DNA of 64,000 bases from Diplonema japonicum (Eukaryota; Euglenozoa; Diplonemea; Diplonemida; Diplonemidae). Positions 17,389 to 26,920 of the stretch are shown in pieces. The notes beneath the pieces are model-generated. The model was not told where the DNA came from. It did not search any database and saw only the letters and a program-made list of their open reading frames with translations. The position numbers were made by a program, and so were the translations under genes. Where the stretch lies: assembly GCA_964019335.1 (NCBI GenBank), contig OZ025649.1:868001-932000 (forward strand), in the 5' to 3' direction. How positions within the stretch are numbered: position 1 is the first letter of the stretch; each line of letters starts with the position of its first letter.

Positions 17389-19706
17389 ATGGAGGGCCCT
17401 CTGCTCATAGACGATGACTTCTGGTTGGTGGCACCGGGAGGCAACCTGGGGAGAAGGGGCAAGAGGGCGTCTAATGGCGGTAGGGACTCACTGGGGGGTG
17501 ACCCGCTTCCGCTTCCGCCACCGAGACCAGTCCCGCAGACGGTGACAAAGGCGGCTGTGCGGACCCAGCCCAGGGAAGTCTTTAGGAAGGTGAAAGAGGC
17601 AAGAGCACAGACCCTCCAGTATGGAAGTTCCAGATACCCCGGCATACGCCTCATCACAGAGGATACCAGTGTCCACCTGCCTCAGGTCCTTGGTACTCAG
17701 GATGAGCACTTTCTTTGTGTTCCCGAGCCCACTCTGAATGATGTGGTCTGCGAGGAGGATGAGGAGGAAGAAGAGGCAGAGGTAGAGGAAGAACACGTAG
17801 AAGAGCTTCTAGTGAGCAGGGTGCCTACCTCCGTCTCGAAGGTAAAGAGGCGCATCACGAGGAAGGAGGTTACGCGACAGTCCAGCCCTCCCAGCACTCA
17901 CGCTCCTCCCGTGTCGCCCCCTAAGAAGCTTACAAGGCATATCCCTACAACCCGTGAGTCTAAGGATCCCACCGCCTCTACTTATGTCCCTAAGATGTTC
18001 ACGAACAAGGAGTTCCATTCTCTCCCTGCACCGCAGTCTCCCGTCCCTGCCCCCCTCGAACCACCGTTGCCCTCTCCTAGGCAGTCGGCAGACCCTGCGC
18101 CCTCCCCTGCCCCTGCCCCCACACCCGTAAAGCCCACTATGCAGTTTAGATCGAAGATATTCGAGCACTCCACCTTTTCCCTCACTTGGGACGACCTCAG
18201 GCCCAGAGGCGACGGCAGTGACAGTGAAACAGATACTTTGGCTAGCAACGCTCTGGACAGCGACACCGATGGTGATGGTGACCTGTCGGTGTCACCGAAG
18301 AACGTGTCGGACAGCGACGTGTCGTCGGTGCCGCCACAGCCGCAGGCGCCCCCTGTTCCATATGTCCCTAAGCTCTTCAACCCTGTGAAGCGGGCTGTGT
18401 TCAGCACGCCTATCCCCCAAGAGCTCAAGAAGAAGGAGTCACTACGTGAGCGCCCAGTGCAGACGCCTTCGAAGTCACCACCGTCGTCACCACAAAACTT
18501 CGAGAAGAAGCGCTACACACCTAAGAAGCGACACAAGGCGCTGGTCAGGGAGTCTCCTGCCGAAAGGAAAGAGAGGCGTGGTTCCCTGCCTTCTGTGAAG
18601 GAAGCAAGGTCCAGGCGCGACAATCCCACACCCCCACCGACCCTCCCTTTCAGGGAGAAGGACACCGAGCGTCGGCAGTCAACTATAACAGAGAGTTCTA
18701 CTGAGGGCTCCCCCACATTTGGCACGAATCTCACAGCGAAGCAGAAGGAGGAGAAGCTCAGAGCCACTAGAGGTCTTGCGGATGCTGAACTTGAGGGGCG
18801 CCAGCAGCAGGACGCCAAGGAGCAGACAGAGCGGATGGATCTGCGCCTCAGGGAGCGGAGGAACGTGTGCAGGATTGCAAAGAGAGCCGTGGAGAAGGAG
18901 GAGGCAAAGTTCCGAGTGGTGATTGCTGAGATAGAGTCTAAGAGCCTGAAGGAGCTTCATGCAAACATCAGAAGGGAGCACGTGCTTGCCCATACTGCGC
19001 GGCGAAAGGCCGTTGAGACGGGGGAGGTAGCAGCGAGGCAAGAGGTGTGTGTGATCGAGGTGAGGAACAGGGACGATCTCAGCAGCAAGCTTCAAGAGGA
19101 GGGTGAGGAGCTTAGAGCGACACCAGTGAAGCATGTGACGATTGCCGAGTACAATTCAAGCCCCGAGGAGACCGGCATACCCCTTGCTGAACCGCCGTCG
19201 ATCCTGCTGTTGGAGGAGAACACACCGGTGCATAACATGGAGAGGCCAGATGCGGATCTCAGCTCCATTGCAACACCGCTGCCTGAAGTACGTGACGAAG
19301 ATGATGAAGACGAGGACCCCACCATCAAGGACGTGGAGGCAGAGGGCACGACGGCTGAAGAAGCGGAAGAGTTGGAGGAGACCGAGAAGGCTGAAAGCGA
19401 GCACGTCACGCCACCGCAGCTGCCGCCACTACAGGATGAGAGCGAGGAGGACCCTTTTGTTCCCGAGCAGCCGAAGGCCCGCATCGACCTTGCACCCCTG
19501 CAGTTGGAGAAGGTTCCACCCAAGCAGCCAAGGACCACACCCCGTGCCATGTCTTACAGCAGCATGCCGACGGAGGCAACCGGCTCTGCAAGAACTATAC
19601 CTTCGGTATGCATTGGTTTTTACTCACTACATTGCAGGCGAGACAGCAGCCGGGAAGCAAGCCAGGGTGTGGCGGTGGTTGTGGCACAAGCTGCAGCATC
19701 ATGTAG
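17389..19706 (+). CDS. Large disordered/coiled-coil protein with C-terminal CaaX box
   Basis: 761 residues in two exons, with a 32-nt GTATG..GCAG intron at 19606-19637. The protein is rich in Pro, Ser and Glu with acidic runs (EEDEEEEEAEVEEE), several repeats of a PYVPKLF / TYVPKMFT type motif, and a charged coiled-coil segment around residues 440-570. Splicing changes the end: instead of a hydrophobic tail, the last residues become GCGGGCGTSCSIM. CSIM is a CaaX box (farnesyl type), and the Cys just before it could be palmitoylated. That predicts a peripheral membrane or ciliary membrane protein. No known catalytic domain. The function is unknown; a cytoskeletal or flagellar scaffold is a guess. 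Confidence 0.75.
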
Positions 19707-20837
19707 CTACCGAGGGCTATTGTGTTATTTATTCCTTTTACATTGTATCCTTTTTGTTTTTAGCGGACTACAGACTTTCATAGATCCTATTTGTCCAAAT
19801 GAGTATATCTGAAGCCAGGGCAACCGCAGAATGAGGCCACTTGCGTCAGGTGTGGCTCGCCACGTGGCAGGCGGCGGTTTCTAGGCCCCTTGGACAGGTG
19901 TTATTAGGCTCAAAATTGTTAATTCCCCAGGCACTCGTCCCCCCTTTCCCTTTTTTATTTTTTTTATTATACTGTTTACTTTTCTCTTTTGCCTTCGGCA
20001 GCCTCTGTATGCGTATGCAGTACTTCGAGTTCCCCACCCCCCATTTTTTTCGTAGTATTCTTTTTTTCTTCTCTTTTAGAAGACCTGCGAACACGACAGC
20101 AGTCCTTAGGTCCTTTCTGAGCATGAGGCTATTTGTAGTTTCCTTTTGGCCCCGTGCATCGACTTGAGGTGGTTGGAGATATTTCGGCCGAGGGTTTCTC
20201 GAAGGGTTTAGAAGAAAGGTGCTTACTCCGTGACCATAGAGAGAAAGGGCAGGATCTAGCAGGGTCTTCTTGTCGCTGTTTGCACTCTTTTTTATTCTTT
20301 TTCTTTTTTTCTGATTGGGTTTCCCATCAGCATCCAGGGGGTGACTTGTACTACATTTTTTCTTCCGGTTTTGGAGAGCACTTAGGACTGACAGACGAAA
20401 GAGAAAGAAGACCGAAAGGAAAAGATGAGGTGAGAGGAGGGAACAAGAGGACGCCACAGTAGAAGCCGGCCCTGTAGTTTTTCTTCCTTTCTTTCTTTTT
20501 CTTTACGATTAGAAAGGAGATGAATATTCTTGCAGCGCCGAAAGGGCAGGGAGGGTTCTTCAGGAAGTGATGAGTTCTTTTATTCTCTTCCCCTCCGCTT
20601 TGTTCTACAAGTCCACCAATTTTTTTTGTCCTACAGCTTGGCTTCTTAAACACATAACCCTCCTCCTTTTTACTCTTCCCCTTACCCCCTCCCTTCCCAT
20701 GTTTATGTCATCCCCATACGTATCCTTTATTTGTTAATCTTGTCACGTATTCTTGTTTTTTTTTTCTTCTTATTTTTTTCCCCCCTTTGCATTTGTTTTT
20801 ATTTATTAATTTCTTTCGCTTTAGGAGCATTTTTCAT
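19707..20837. other. Intergenic region
   Basis: No gene supported. T-rich runs alternate with short complex stretches; the final 130 nt are strongly pyrimidine-rich and end in TTTAG at 20819-20823, the probable acceptor for the next gene. Confidence 0.5.
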
Positions 20838-21493
20838 ATGTCTGCCGATGACATCAAAGAGATTGACGGTCTGCTTGCTGCTGTGAAGAGCAGTAGGGTG
20901 AGGCGTGTGTTGGAGGCCGAGAAGCAGTGCATCGAAGAGGAGCTGGAAGCAGTTAGGAAAAGAGAGGAGAGGGAGAGGGCACGGGCTGCCGCAGAGGCGT
21001 CTGCCCCGAAGAAGGCAGTGAAGATGGTTTCTACCTATTCATGGGAACAAAAGCCGGGCTTCCTCAAGATCCGAGCTTCCGATCAAGGATGGGGCCCTCT
21101 TCAGGAAGGGTGCCAGACGCTCGTGGGCAACGATGATAACTTGGAGATTGATTTCGCTTCAGAGAAGGGCGTCCTGAAGTTGAAGATTGAGCATCTGGAG
21201 AAGCCGATCAACCACGGCAAGGTGACGTGCAGGTTCAAGAAGGACTACGTGCTCATCACCGTCCCGAAGCAGACAGAGGGCACCTGGGTCAACCTGAAGG
21301 AGAGTGACATCGGCAGAGGAGGCAAAAAGGTATGTCACCACTTCGACCAGCCACACAACTACAGGACGCGGACCCCAGCAATGCCCTGATGGACATGATG
21401 AAGAACATGTACAACGACGGCAACGACGAGATGAAGCGTACCATCGGCAAGGCGATGGCGGAGTCCGCAGCGAAGGGCGGCATGGGCCCGTAG
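20838..21493 (+). CDS. Calcyclin-binding protein / SIP homologue (CS + SGS domains)
   Basis: 206 residues in two exons, with a 35-nt intron at 21330-21364 (GTATG..TACAG). An N-terminal helical hairpin (IDGLLAAVKSSRVRRVLEAE) resembles the Siah-binding dimerisation region of CacyBP. A CS/p23-like domain spans about residues 74-160 (STYSWEQ..FLKIRA). The SGS-type end DPSNALMDMMKNMYNDG..EMKRTI appears only after splicing and aligns well with animal CacyBP. The family links Hsp90-type chaperones and SCF/Siah ubiquitin ligases. NudC also has a CS domain, but the N-terminal hairpin and SGS end favour CacyBP. Confidence 0.85.
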
Positions 21494-21686
21494 GCGTCTT
21501 GCAGGTTTTATCCATGTGCAAGAGGGCGCAGGTCCTTGCTGATTTGTTTCCATCGATTTTAAGGATTTTCTTTTTTGTTTTACGGGCGCTTCCTTCTAGG
21601 TTTGAAATCTGGTTTCTTATTTAGCTTCTTATCTTTCTATTATTCTCGATTAGGCATTCGTACTGCTTCACGTCCTCCCAGGTCGG

Positions 21687-22970
21687 ATGAAGGGTGTCAG
21701 GCCTAGGTATTTGAGCCTCGGCGATGGCTGCTATGCCGAGGTTGGTAAGGTAGACCTTCCTGAAGAAATGGAAGTAGTTCTCGGGGAGGAAAGGAGCCTC
21801 AGCGGGTGGTCGGTGGCACATGCGTATGCAGGGTTCCAGTTTGGTCAGTTTGTCCCGTCGCTAGGGGACGGGAGGTCCTGCTCGTTGTACGACATCGAAG
21901 TCGACGGGACGCTGTATGAGGTAGGTCTGAAGGGCAGCGGGAGAACACCCTTTTCGAGGTCTTTTGACGGGAGAATGGTGATGAAGAGTGCTGTGAGGGA
22001 GTACGTGGCATCTAAGGTTGTCAGAGCACTAGGGGGGTGCAGCAGCGACACGCTATGTGTTTGGAAGTCAAAGGACAAGGTGTTCCGTGATGGCGAGGGG
22101 TTCATACCTTGCTACGTTCTCATGAGGGCAGCGCCTACGTTCTTGAGATGCGGCACTCTGGAGTACCATGTCTATCACGGTCGCGGGGACGTGGCGATGA
22201 GGATTGTTGAGTGGCACGCAGCTCAGTACCCCCTGAAGCATGACTATCACCAGGAGCTCCTCCCCAACTGGCTGTCCCACACGGCCGTCAAGCTTGGAAG
22301 GATGGTCGCGTGGTGGATGGCCTATGGGGTGTACCACGGGGCGCTGAACAGTGACAACATCTCCTTAGACGGTGTGATGATCGACCACCAAACATGTGTT
22401 TTCATGGACACCCTGGACAATACCTTCTGTCCAAGCTCTGTCGATGAACAACAGATGTACACCTTCGGGAGGCAGCCAGATGTTGTTCACGGTACGCTCG
22501 TGCGTCTTGCTAAGCTGCTTGGCCTGCCTGAGAACTCTGTGGGCCACTATTGGCACTCTTACCACTACGCGCTGAGCAGGTTCACCTTACGGCGTCTAGG
22601 CCTGCGCTGGAGGCTCCCACACATTACTAGTGAGGTCCCGCAGCACGTCACCGACATCGTTCATGACTTCAGACAGATCCTGCAGGATACGAAGGCACCC
22701 TGGTGGCTCACCCACCACAGGGTACTTACAGGTGAATTACCGAACGGTCCAGAATGGAGGGGGTGGTCTCGCAGATTCTCGTTGCTCAGGAGGGAGCTGC
22801 CTTCGTACGATAGGCTTTTTCCTGTGAGACCACCTGACTTCTCACAGTGCTTTCAGATGGCGGAGACAAGTGACTGGCAGGCAATCGAGGATACTCTCCG
22901 TCGGTACAGCGATACAGCTCGCTATTTTCTTTTATTCTATCATGCTATCTTTTCAAATCAACACAGGTAA
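21687..22970 (+). CDS. SelO/YdiU-family pseudokinase (protein AMPylator)
   Basis: 427 residues. Family signatures are present: YAGFQFGQFVPSLGDGR, LKGSGRTPFSRSFDGR (ATP-binding Lys and Arg) and YHGALNSDNISLDG..IDH..FMD (metal-binding Asn and Asp). SelO enzymes transfer AMP to protein Ser/Thr/Tyr, usually in mitochondria and redox-linked. The protein is shorter than the usual 480-650 residues: the N-terminus starts close to the first motif and the C-terminal ~100 residues with the conserved Cys/Sec end are missing. The last ~18 codons are a T-rich tract, and the stop (22968-22970) falls after the AG acceptor of the next gene. The true end may therefore lie earlier, or be made during 3' processing. 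Confidence 0.85.
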   Translation: MKGVRPRYLSLGDGCYAEVGKVDLPEEMEVVLGEERSLSGWSVAHAYAGFQFGQFVPSLGDGRSCSLYDIEVDGTLYEVGLKGSGRTPFSRSFDGRMVMKSAVREYVASKVVRALGGCSSDTLCVWKSKDKVFRDGEGFIPCYVLMRAAPTFLRCGTLEYHVYHGRGDVAMRIVEWHAAQYPLKHDYHQELLPNWLSHTAVKLGRMVAWWMAYGVYHGALNSDNISLDGVMIDHQTCVFMDTLDNTFCPSSVDEQQMYTFGRQPDVVHGTLVRLAKLLGLPENSVGHYWHSYHYALSRFTLRRLGLRWRLPHITSEVPQHVTDIVHDFRQILQDTKAPWWLTHHRVLTGELPNGPEWRGWSRRFSLLRRELPSYDRLFPVRPPDFSQCFQMAETSDWQAIEDTLRRYSDTARYFLLFYHAIFSNQHR

Positions 22971-22977
22971 AGCCAAA

Positions 22978-23866
22978 ATGTCCTACACGGGCAAGGTCAC
23001 CATGTGGAGGGAAGTCGGGAAGGGGTTCATTCAGTGTGATGACTTCCCCGACAGACTCTTCGTCCATTACTCTGGGATTGTTGGCGGCGGCAACTTGAGT
23101 GAAGGGGCGATCTGCAACTTTGATGTGGTAGACGGCAACGATAACACGAAGCGGGCCATCAACGTCATGGGAGACGCAGTTCGACCGAAGATAGGGTATG
23201 GGGGCACGGGGCACCGCACGTTTACACAGGTCGCGTCAAGGTGACAGAGACAGGGATAGAGACGGAGACGGAGGTAGGGGGGGCAGGAGGATCCCGGACA
23301 GGTACGATAGTAGAAGACAGGACGACAGAAGAGACGGGCGAGACTTTGATAGAAGGGGAGACTTCGAGGACAGGAGGAGGTATGACGACAGGAGGGACTT
23401 CCGAGGTGGGAGGGACTTCCGTGATAGAAGGGATTTCCGCGACAGGAGAGACTTTCGTGATGACAGGAGAGGCTTCCGTGATGACAGGAGAGACTTCCGT
23501 GATGACAGGAGAGACTTCCGTGATGACAGGAGGGGCTTTGAGGACAGGAGAAGGGATGAAGGCAGGAGGAGACATGACGACAGGAGAGACGATAGGGGCA
23601 GAGGCCGAGAGGAAGCCGAGAACACCTCCCCCAAGCGCCGCGAGTCTGAGGAGGTTCCTGGTGAGTACCTGGGCACTGTTGTGGCTTGGGAGAACAGTTC
23701 TGGCACCGCTAAGAGTGACTCCTACCCTGACCGTGAGGTCTACATCTCCAAGTACGCGTTCTCTGGCACAGGCCTCCGTGTGGGCGAGCAGATCACTTTC
23801 GACTGCGAGGAGACGGACGGCAAGCTGCGCGCTCTCAATATCGATGGTCCTGCCGTTATCTTGTAG
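22978..23866 (+). CDS. RNA-binding protein with two cold-shock domains and an Arg/Asp repeat linker
   Basis: 284 residues in two exons, with a 34-nt intron at 23196-23229 (GTATG..CACAG, phase 2). The first cold-shock-like domain covers residues 1-70 (GKVTMWREVGKGFIQCDD..LFVHYSGI). The linker, about residues 75-205, is almost pure Arg/Asp/Gly/Phe with DFRDDRR repeats. A second, more divergent cold-shock-like fold follows (GEYLGTVVAWENSSGTAKSD..VYISKYAF). Such proteins bind single-stranded RNA and influence stability or editing; kinetoplastid RBP16 joins one cold-shock domain to an RGG tail. The ATG lies only 8 nt after the stop of the SelO gene, with a CACAG acceptor just upstream. Confidence 0.85.
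23391..23550 (+). repeat. 21-bp tandem repeat coding DFRDDRR
   Basis: Six to seven imperfect copies of a 21-bp unit (core GACTTCCGTGATGACAGG) inside the cold-shock gene. Copies near 23450-23540 are nearly identical, those at the edges diverged, as expected for slippage or unequal crossing-over. Confidence 0.85.
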
Positions 23867-24081
23867 GCACCCTGTAGTCATAGTGTGCCTTATCAACTAA
23901 GTGTTTTTTGCTTTTCTAAAGTTCAATCTCCTATGGTTTTCTGGTTGATCAGATTTTTATAACCGCTGTTTAATAAGGGCTACGGGGTTGTGTTGGCTCT
24001 TACTCGGCGTAAAGGGCAGTGTTTTAGTTTTGTCATATTCTTTTTCTGGCCTTAGTTGCGAGTCACAAGTAGGTAAAGAAG

Positions 24082-25423
24082 ATGGCGGGTTTGGTTCGAG
24101 GGCTCCCCGAAAGCCCGTTGATCGGGCTTGTCGGGATGGGGGACATGGGGTGCTTGTATGCAGACAAGTTCTCTGCAGCTGGGATGCGTGTCGTGGCGTG
24201 CGACCTGCCTTCGCAGATGGAGAGGCTGAGGGAGAAGTATAGGGAGAACGCACTTGTGGACCTGAAGGACGATGGCGCATTGGTGGTGCGGGTCGCGGAC
24301 ATCATCATCTATTCTGTTGAAGCCGTCAATCTCGAGAGGGTTGCAAAGATGTACGGTCCGGGAACGAAGGTGGGCGCCATAGTGATTGGTCAGTCGTCTG
24401 TTAAGCAGATAGAAGTAGATGCTTTCAGCAGGTATCTTCCAGAAGATGTGAGTATCATCCCTTGTCACTCACTGCACGGGCCGCTGGTCACTACTGCAGG
24501 TCAGACACTTGTGCAGGTCAACACCCGTGCGCATGAGATGACAGCAGCAGCTATTTCTGCTCTCTTCAAGAGGGTTTTCTTGTATAAGGTAGTTACCATG
24601 ACAGCAGAGGAGCACGACGTTATCACGGCAAATACTCAGGTTTTGACTCACCTGGGCTTTGAGGCCATGGGCACTGCCTGGAAGTCCATGGGGTGCTACC
24701 CTTGGGAGGCACAGTCCTACATTGGCGGCATTGACAATGTAAAGGTCTTGGCGTGTCTACGTATCTATGCATCTAAGGCTCACGTATACTGCGGTCTTGC
24801 TTTGCTCAACCCCCGTGCTAAGGACCAGGTCTTGCAGTATAACAGGTCGACGGCTGAGCTCTTCAAGCTGATGGTGACAGAAAAAAAGGAGGAGCTCTCG
24901 GCGAGACTTCTTGCTGCGCGCGATGCAGTGTTCGATACTTCGCGTTCCAAGTCCCTTCTTCCTGATGACCTGCTCCAGGAGTACTCCCTTGGCGCAAAGC
25001 CAGAGGGGTCGGACAAGCCAATGAACAGCCATTTGAGCATTCTTGCTATGGTCGATTCATGGCACAGGCTCGGTATCAAGCCTTACCAGCACCTGGTGTG
25101 CGACACGCCTGTGTTCCGCCTGCGTTTGGGCATCGCCGAATACTTGTTCACTGATGAGAAGATGCTGATGGAAAGCATTCACACTGCATGCTACGAGAAG
25201 TCAATTCGTGCTGATGACTTTGAGTTCACGGCAGCCGTGCGAGAGTGGACAACGGTTATATCGCATGGTGACACTGCTGGCTACGGCAAGCAATTCGAGT
25301 ATGCATCACCCTTATTCATTGCACCCCCACAGGCAAACTCGCGAGTTTTTTTCCGACAGGCTTACCGAAGGCCTGAAGATGAGCACCAAGCTTATTGAGA
25401 AGTTAGCAGCCTCTCAGAGGTAG
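24082..25423 (+). CDS. TYR1: Prephenate dehydrogenase (tyrosine biosynthesis)
   Basis: 435 residues in two exons, with a 34-nt intron at 25299-25332 (GTATG..CACAG). The N-terminal Rossmann fold begins IGLVGMGDMGCLYADKFSAAG and matches fungal TYR1 closely. HSLHGP, the conserved active-site His region, and WHRLGIKPYQHL in the C-terminal dimer domain are also present. The enzyme oxidatively decarboxylates prephenate to 4-hydroxyphenylpyruvate with NAD(P)+. Splicing replaces a truncated tail with a helical end (FFSDRLTEGLKMSTKLIEKLA) typical of the family. Its presence implies that this protist makes tyrosine; animals and trypanosomatids lack the pathway. Confidence 0.92.
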
Positions 25424-25547
25424 CAGCACTCACGTTTTCTTTTCCACAAGCTAGGCATATGCACCGTTAGGTAGCGCCAGCTGCGTAAGTAGATTTTTTC
25501 ACTTCCATAAGTCGGGTCAGTTCCACTCTAGATAGGCAAGGGGGGCA

Positions 25548-26828
25548 ATGAGAGCTCTTCGGCAGATACGATGGTGCTCAGAGAAGGTACCTATGGCTTC
25601 AGGGGTGGCAGGAGAGAAGGAGCTAAGCCAGCGGGAGAGGGCAGAGTACTTGAGCAAAAAGTGGAAGCCCGACGAGCAGTGGATGTACCCTGGAGCTCCT
25701 CGTGCAGAGATGGAGGCAGCGGAGACCGGGGATAGCGGCGAGCTAATCGAACGGCACTTCGGGATCTTTGACGGTCCTCAGAAGGGGTCCTTCACCGACC
25801 TTGGTGCGGAGGCTCCGTTCACTTATATCAAGGAGCCAATGCCCGATTGGCTGAAAAGCCCAATGAAAGAGCCCATGAGGAATGATGGTCTTTATGAGGA
25901 CACAGAACTCCCTTCAGACCTTGCAACTGAGCAGAAGTCTTGGGTGATCCAGCGGGTAGTTGACAAGGAATCGTGGGAGACTGCACTAGGAGATCAGCTG
26001 TTCAGAACCACCGACCTTGATATGAACAGCACAGAACTCTATCCCGTGGGTTATGGGCTGGCAGTCAACACATGCGCATTGGTGATCGAGGACGATGACG
26101 AGCCGGACAGGTTTTATCATATATGCGGAGGGCGGGCTGACCACAAGACATTTATGCAAGGGAAGTGCCTCACGCTGCGTGTGGATGCAGAGCTGTTCTT
26201 TCATGTTTTGAACTACTTCGGTGAGAACTTTGGATTGCAGCAGAGCCAGCAGATGTACCACCACAAATACCGGGGGATGTGTATATGGGGCGGAGGCATG
26301 GATGAAGAGGACTTGGAGTTCATGAACGGGTTCTTCGGCATCTGCGGTCTCTCGATGCGTGTAGACGAGGAGAGGCTCGACGAGGCATGCGAGGGGTACC
26401 TCCCCGTGCTGTACCACAAGCGCTTGACACCTGATGACCCTGTTTGGGCACCTGAGTCAAGCGGTGTATTCATTTGGCAGAACTTCTTGATGTCAGTCCC
26501 CAAGGAGTTGAACACTGACCCTGCACATGTAAAGAGGTGGTGGTACGACCCCTACACCCTCAGGAAGAGGACCAACATCAGTGCACGTGCGTTCAATGGC
26601 GCGGCGGACAAGACAGCTGAAAACGCAGGGTTCTACGACTCGCAGTGGGGTGCTGACGGGCTAAGGGGCGAGAAGATCAAGAGGAGCCTTGGTGTCGTTG
26701 ATAAGCTGGGGAAGAGTCAGTCCATTGACATCATGAGACCAGCTTCAGAGCCCGCAGGCGTAATCACAGATCCGTTCTCTCACGGATTCAGACATCCTAT
26801 CTTCACAACAAAGCCAAGGACTGCATAG
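25548..26828 (+). CDS. Hypothetical protein, probably mitochondrial
   Basis: 426 residues, no intron, not recognised. The N-terminus MRALRQIRWCSEKVPMASG is basic and free of acidic residues, fitting a mitochondrial presequence. The rest is soluble, rich in Trp/Tyr/Met and acidic residues, with no membrane segments, repeats or known motif. The C-terminus ends in an ordered-looking SHGFRHPIFTTKP. Flanked by prephenate dehydrogenase and the mitochondrial SUV3 helicase. A lineage-specific subunit of a mitochondrial complex or mitoribosome is possible but not shown. Confidence 0.75.
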   Translation: MRALRQIRWCSEKVPMASGVAGEKELSQRERAEYLSKKWKPDEQWMYPGAPRAEMEAAETGDSGELIERHFGIFDGPQKGSFTDLGAEAPFTYIKEPMPDWLKSPMKEPMRNDGLYEDTELPSDLATEQKSWVIQRVVDKESWETALGDQLFRTTDLDMNSTELYPVGYGLAVNTCALVIEDDDEPDRFYHICGGRADHKTFMQGKCLTLRVDAELFFHVLNYFGENFGLQQSQQMYHHKYRGMCIWGGGMDEEDLEFMNGFFGICGLSMRVDEERLDEACEGYLPVLYHKRLTPDDPVWAPESSGVFIWQNFLMSVPKELNTDPAHVKRWWYDPYTLRKRTNISARAFNGAADKTAENAGFYDSQWGADGLRGEKIKRSLGVVDKLGKSQSIDIMRPASEPAGVITDPFSHGFRHPIFTTKPRTA

Positions 26829-26920
26829 GCTTCCACCGGGTTGGTGCATTTTTTTGTGATCGATTTAGTTTTTGAATTTTTTTTTCTTCTTCCAGAACAC
26901 GTCATACAGGAGCGGGTAGC

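Noticed and set aside
20838-21493. Calling the CS-domain protein NudC
   Set aside because: The N-terminal Siah-type hairpin and the SGS-like end fit CacyBP/SIP better.
23391-23550. CRISPR array
   Set aside because: The 21-bp units are contiguous, in frame and without spacers; it is a coding tandem repeat in a eukaryotic gene.
23222-23896. Minus-strand frames of 224 and 156 codons
   Set aside because: Mirror translations of the Arg/Asp repeat (Val/Pro/Ser or Leu/Ser repeats); produced by the repeat, not by selection.
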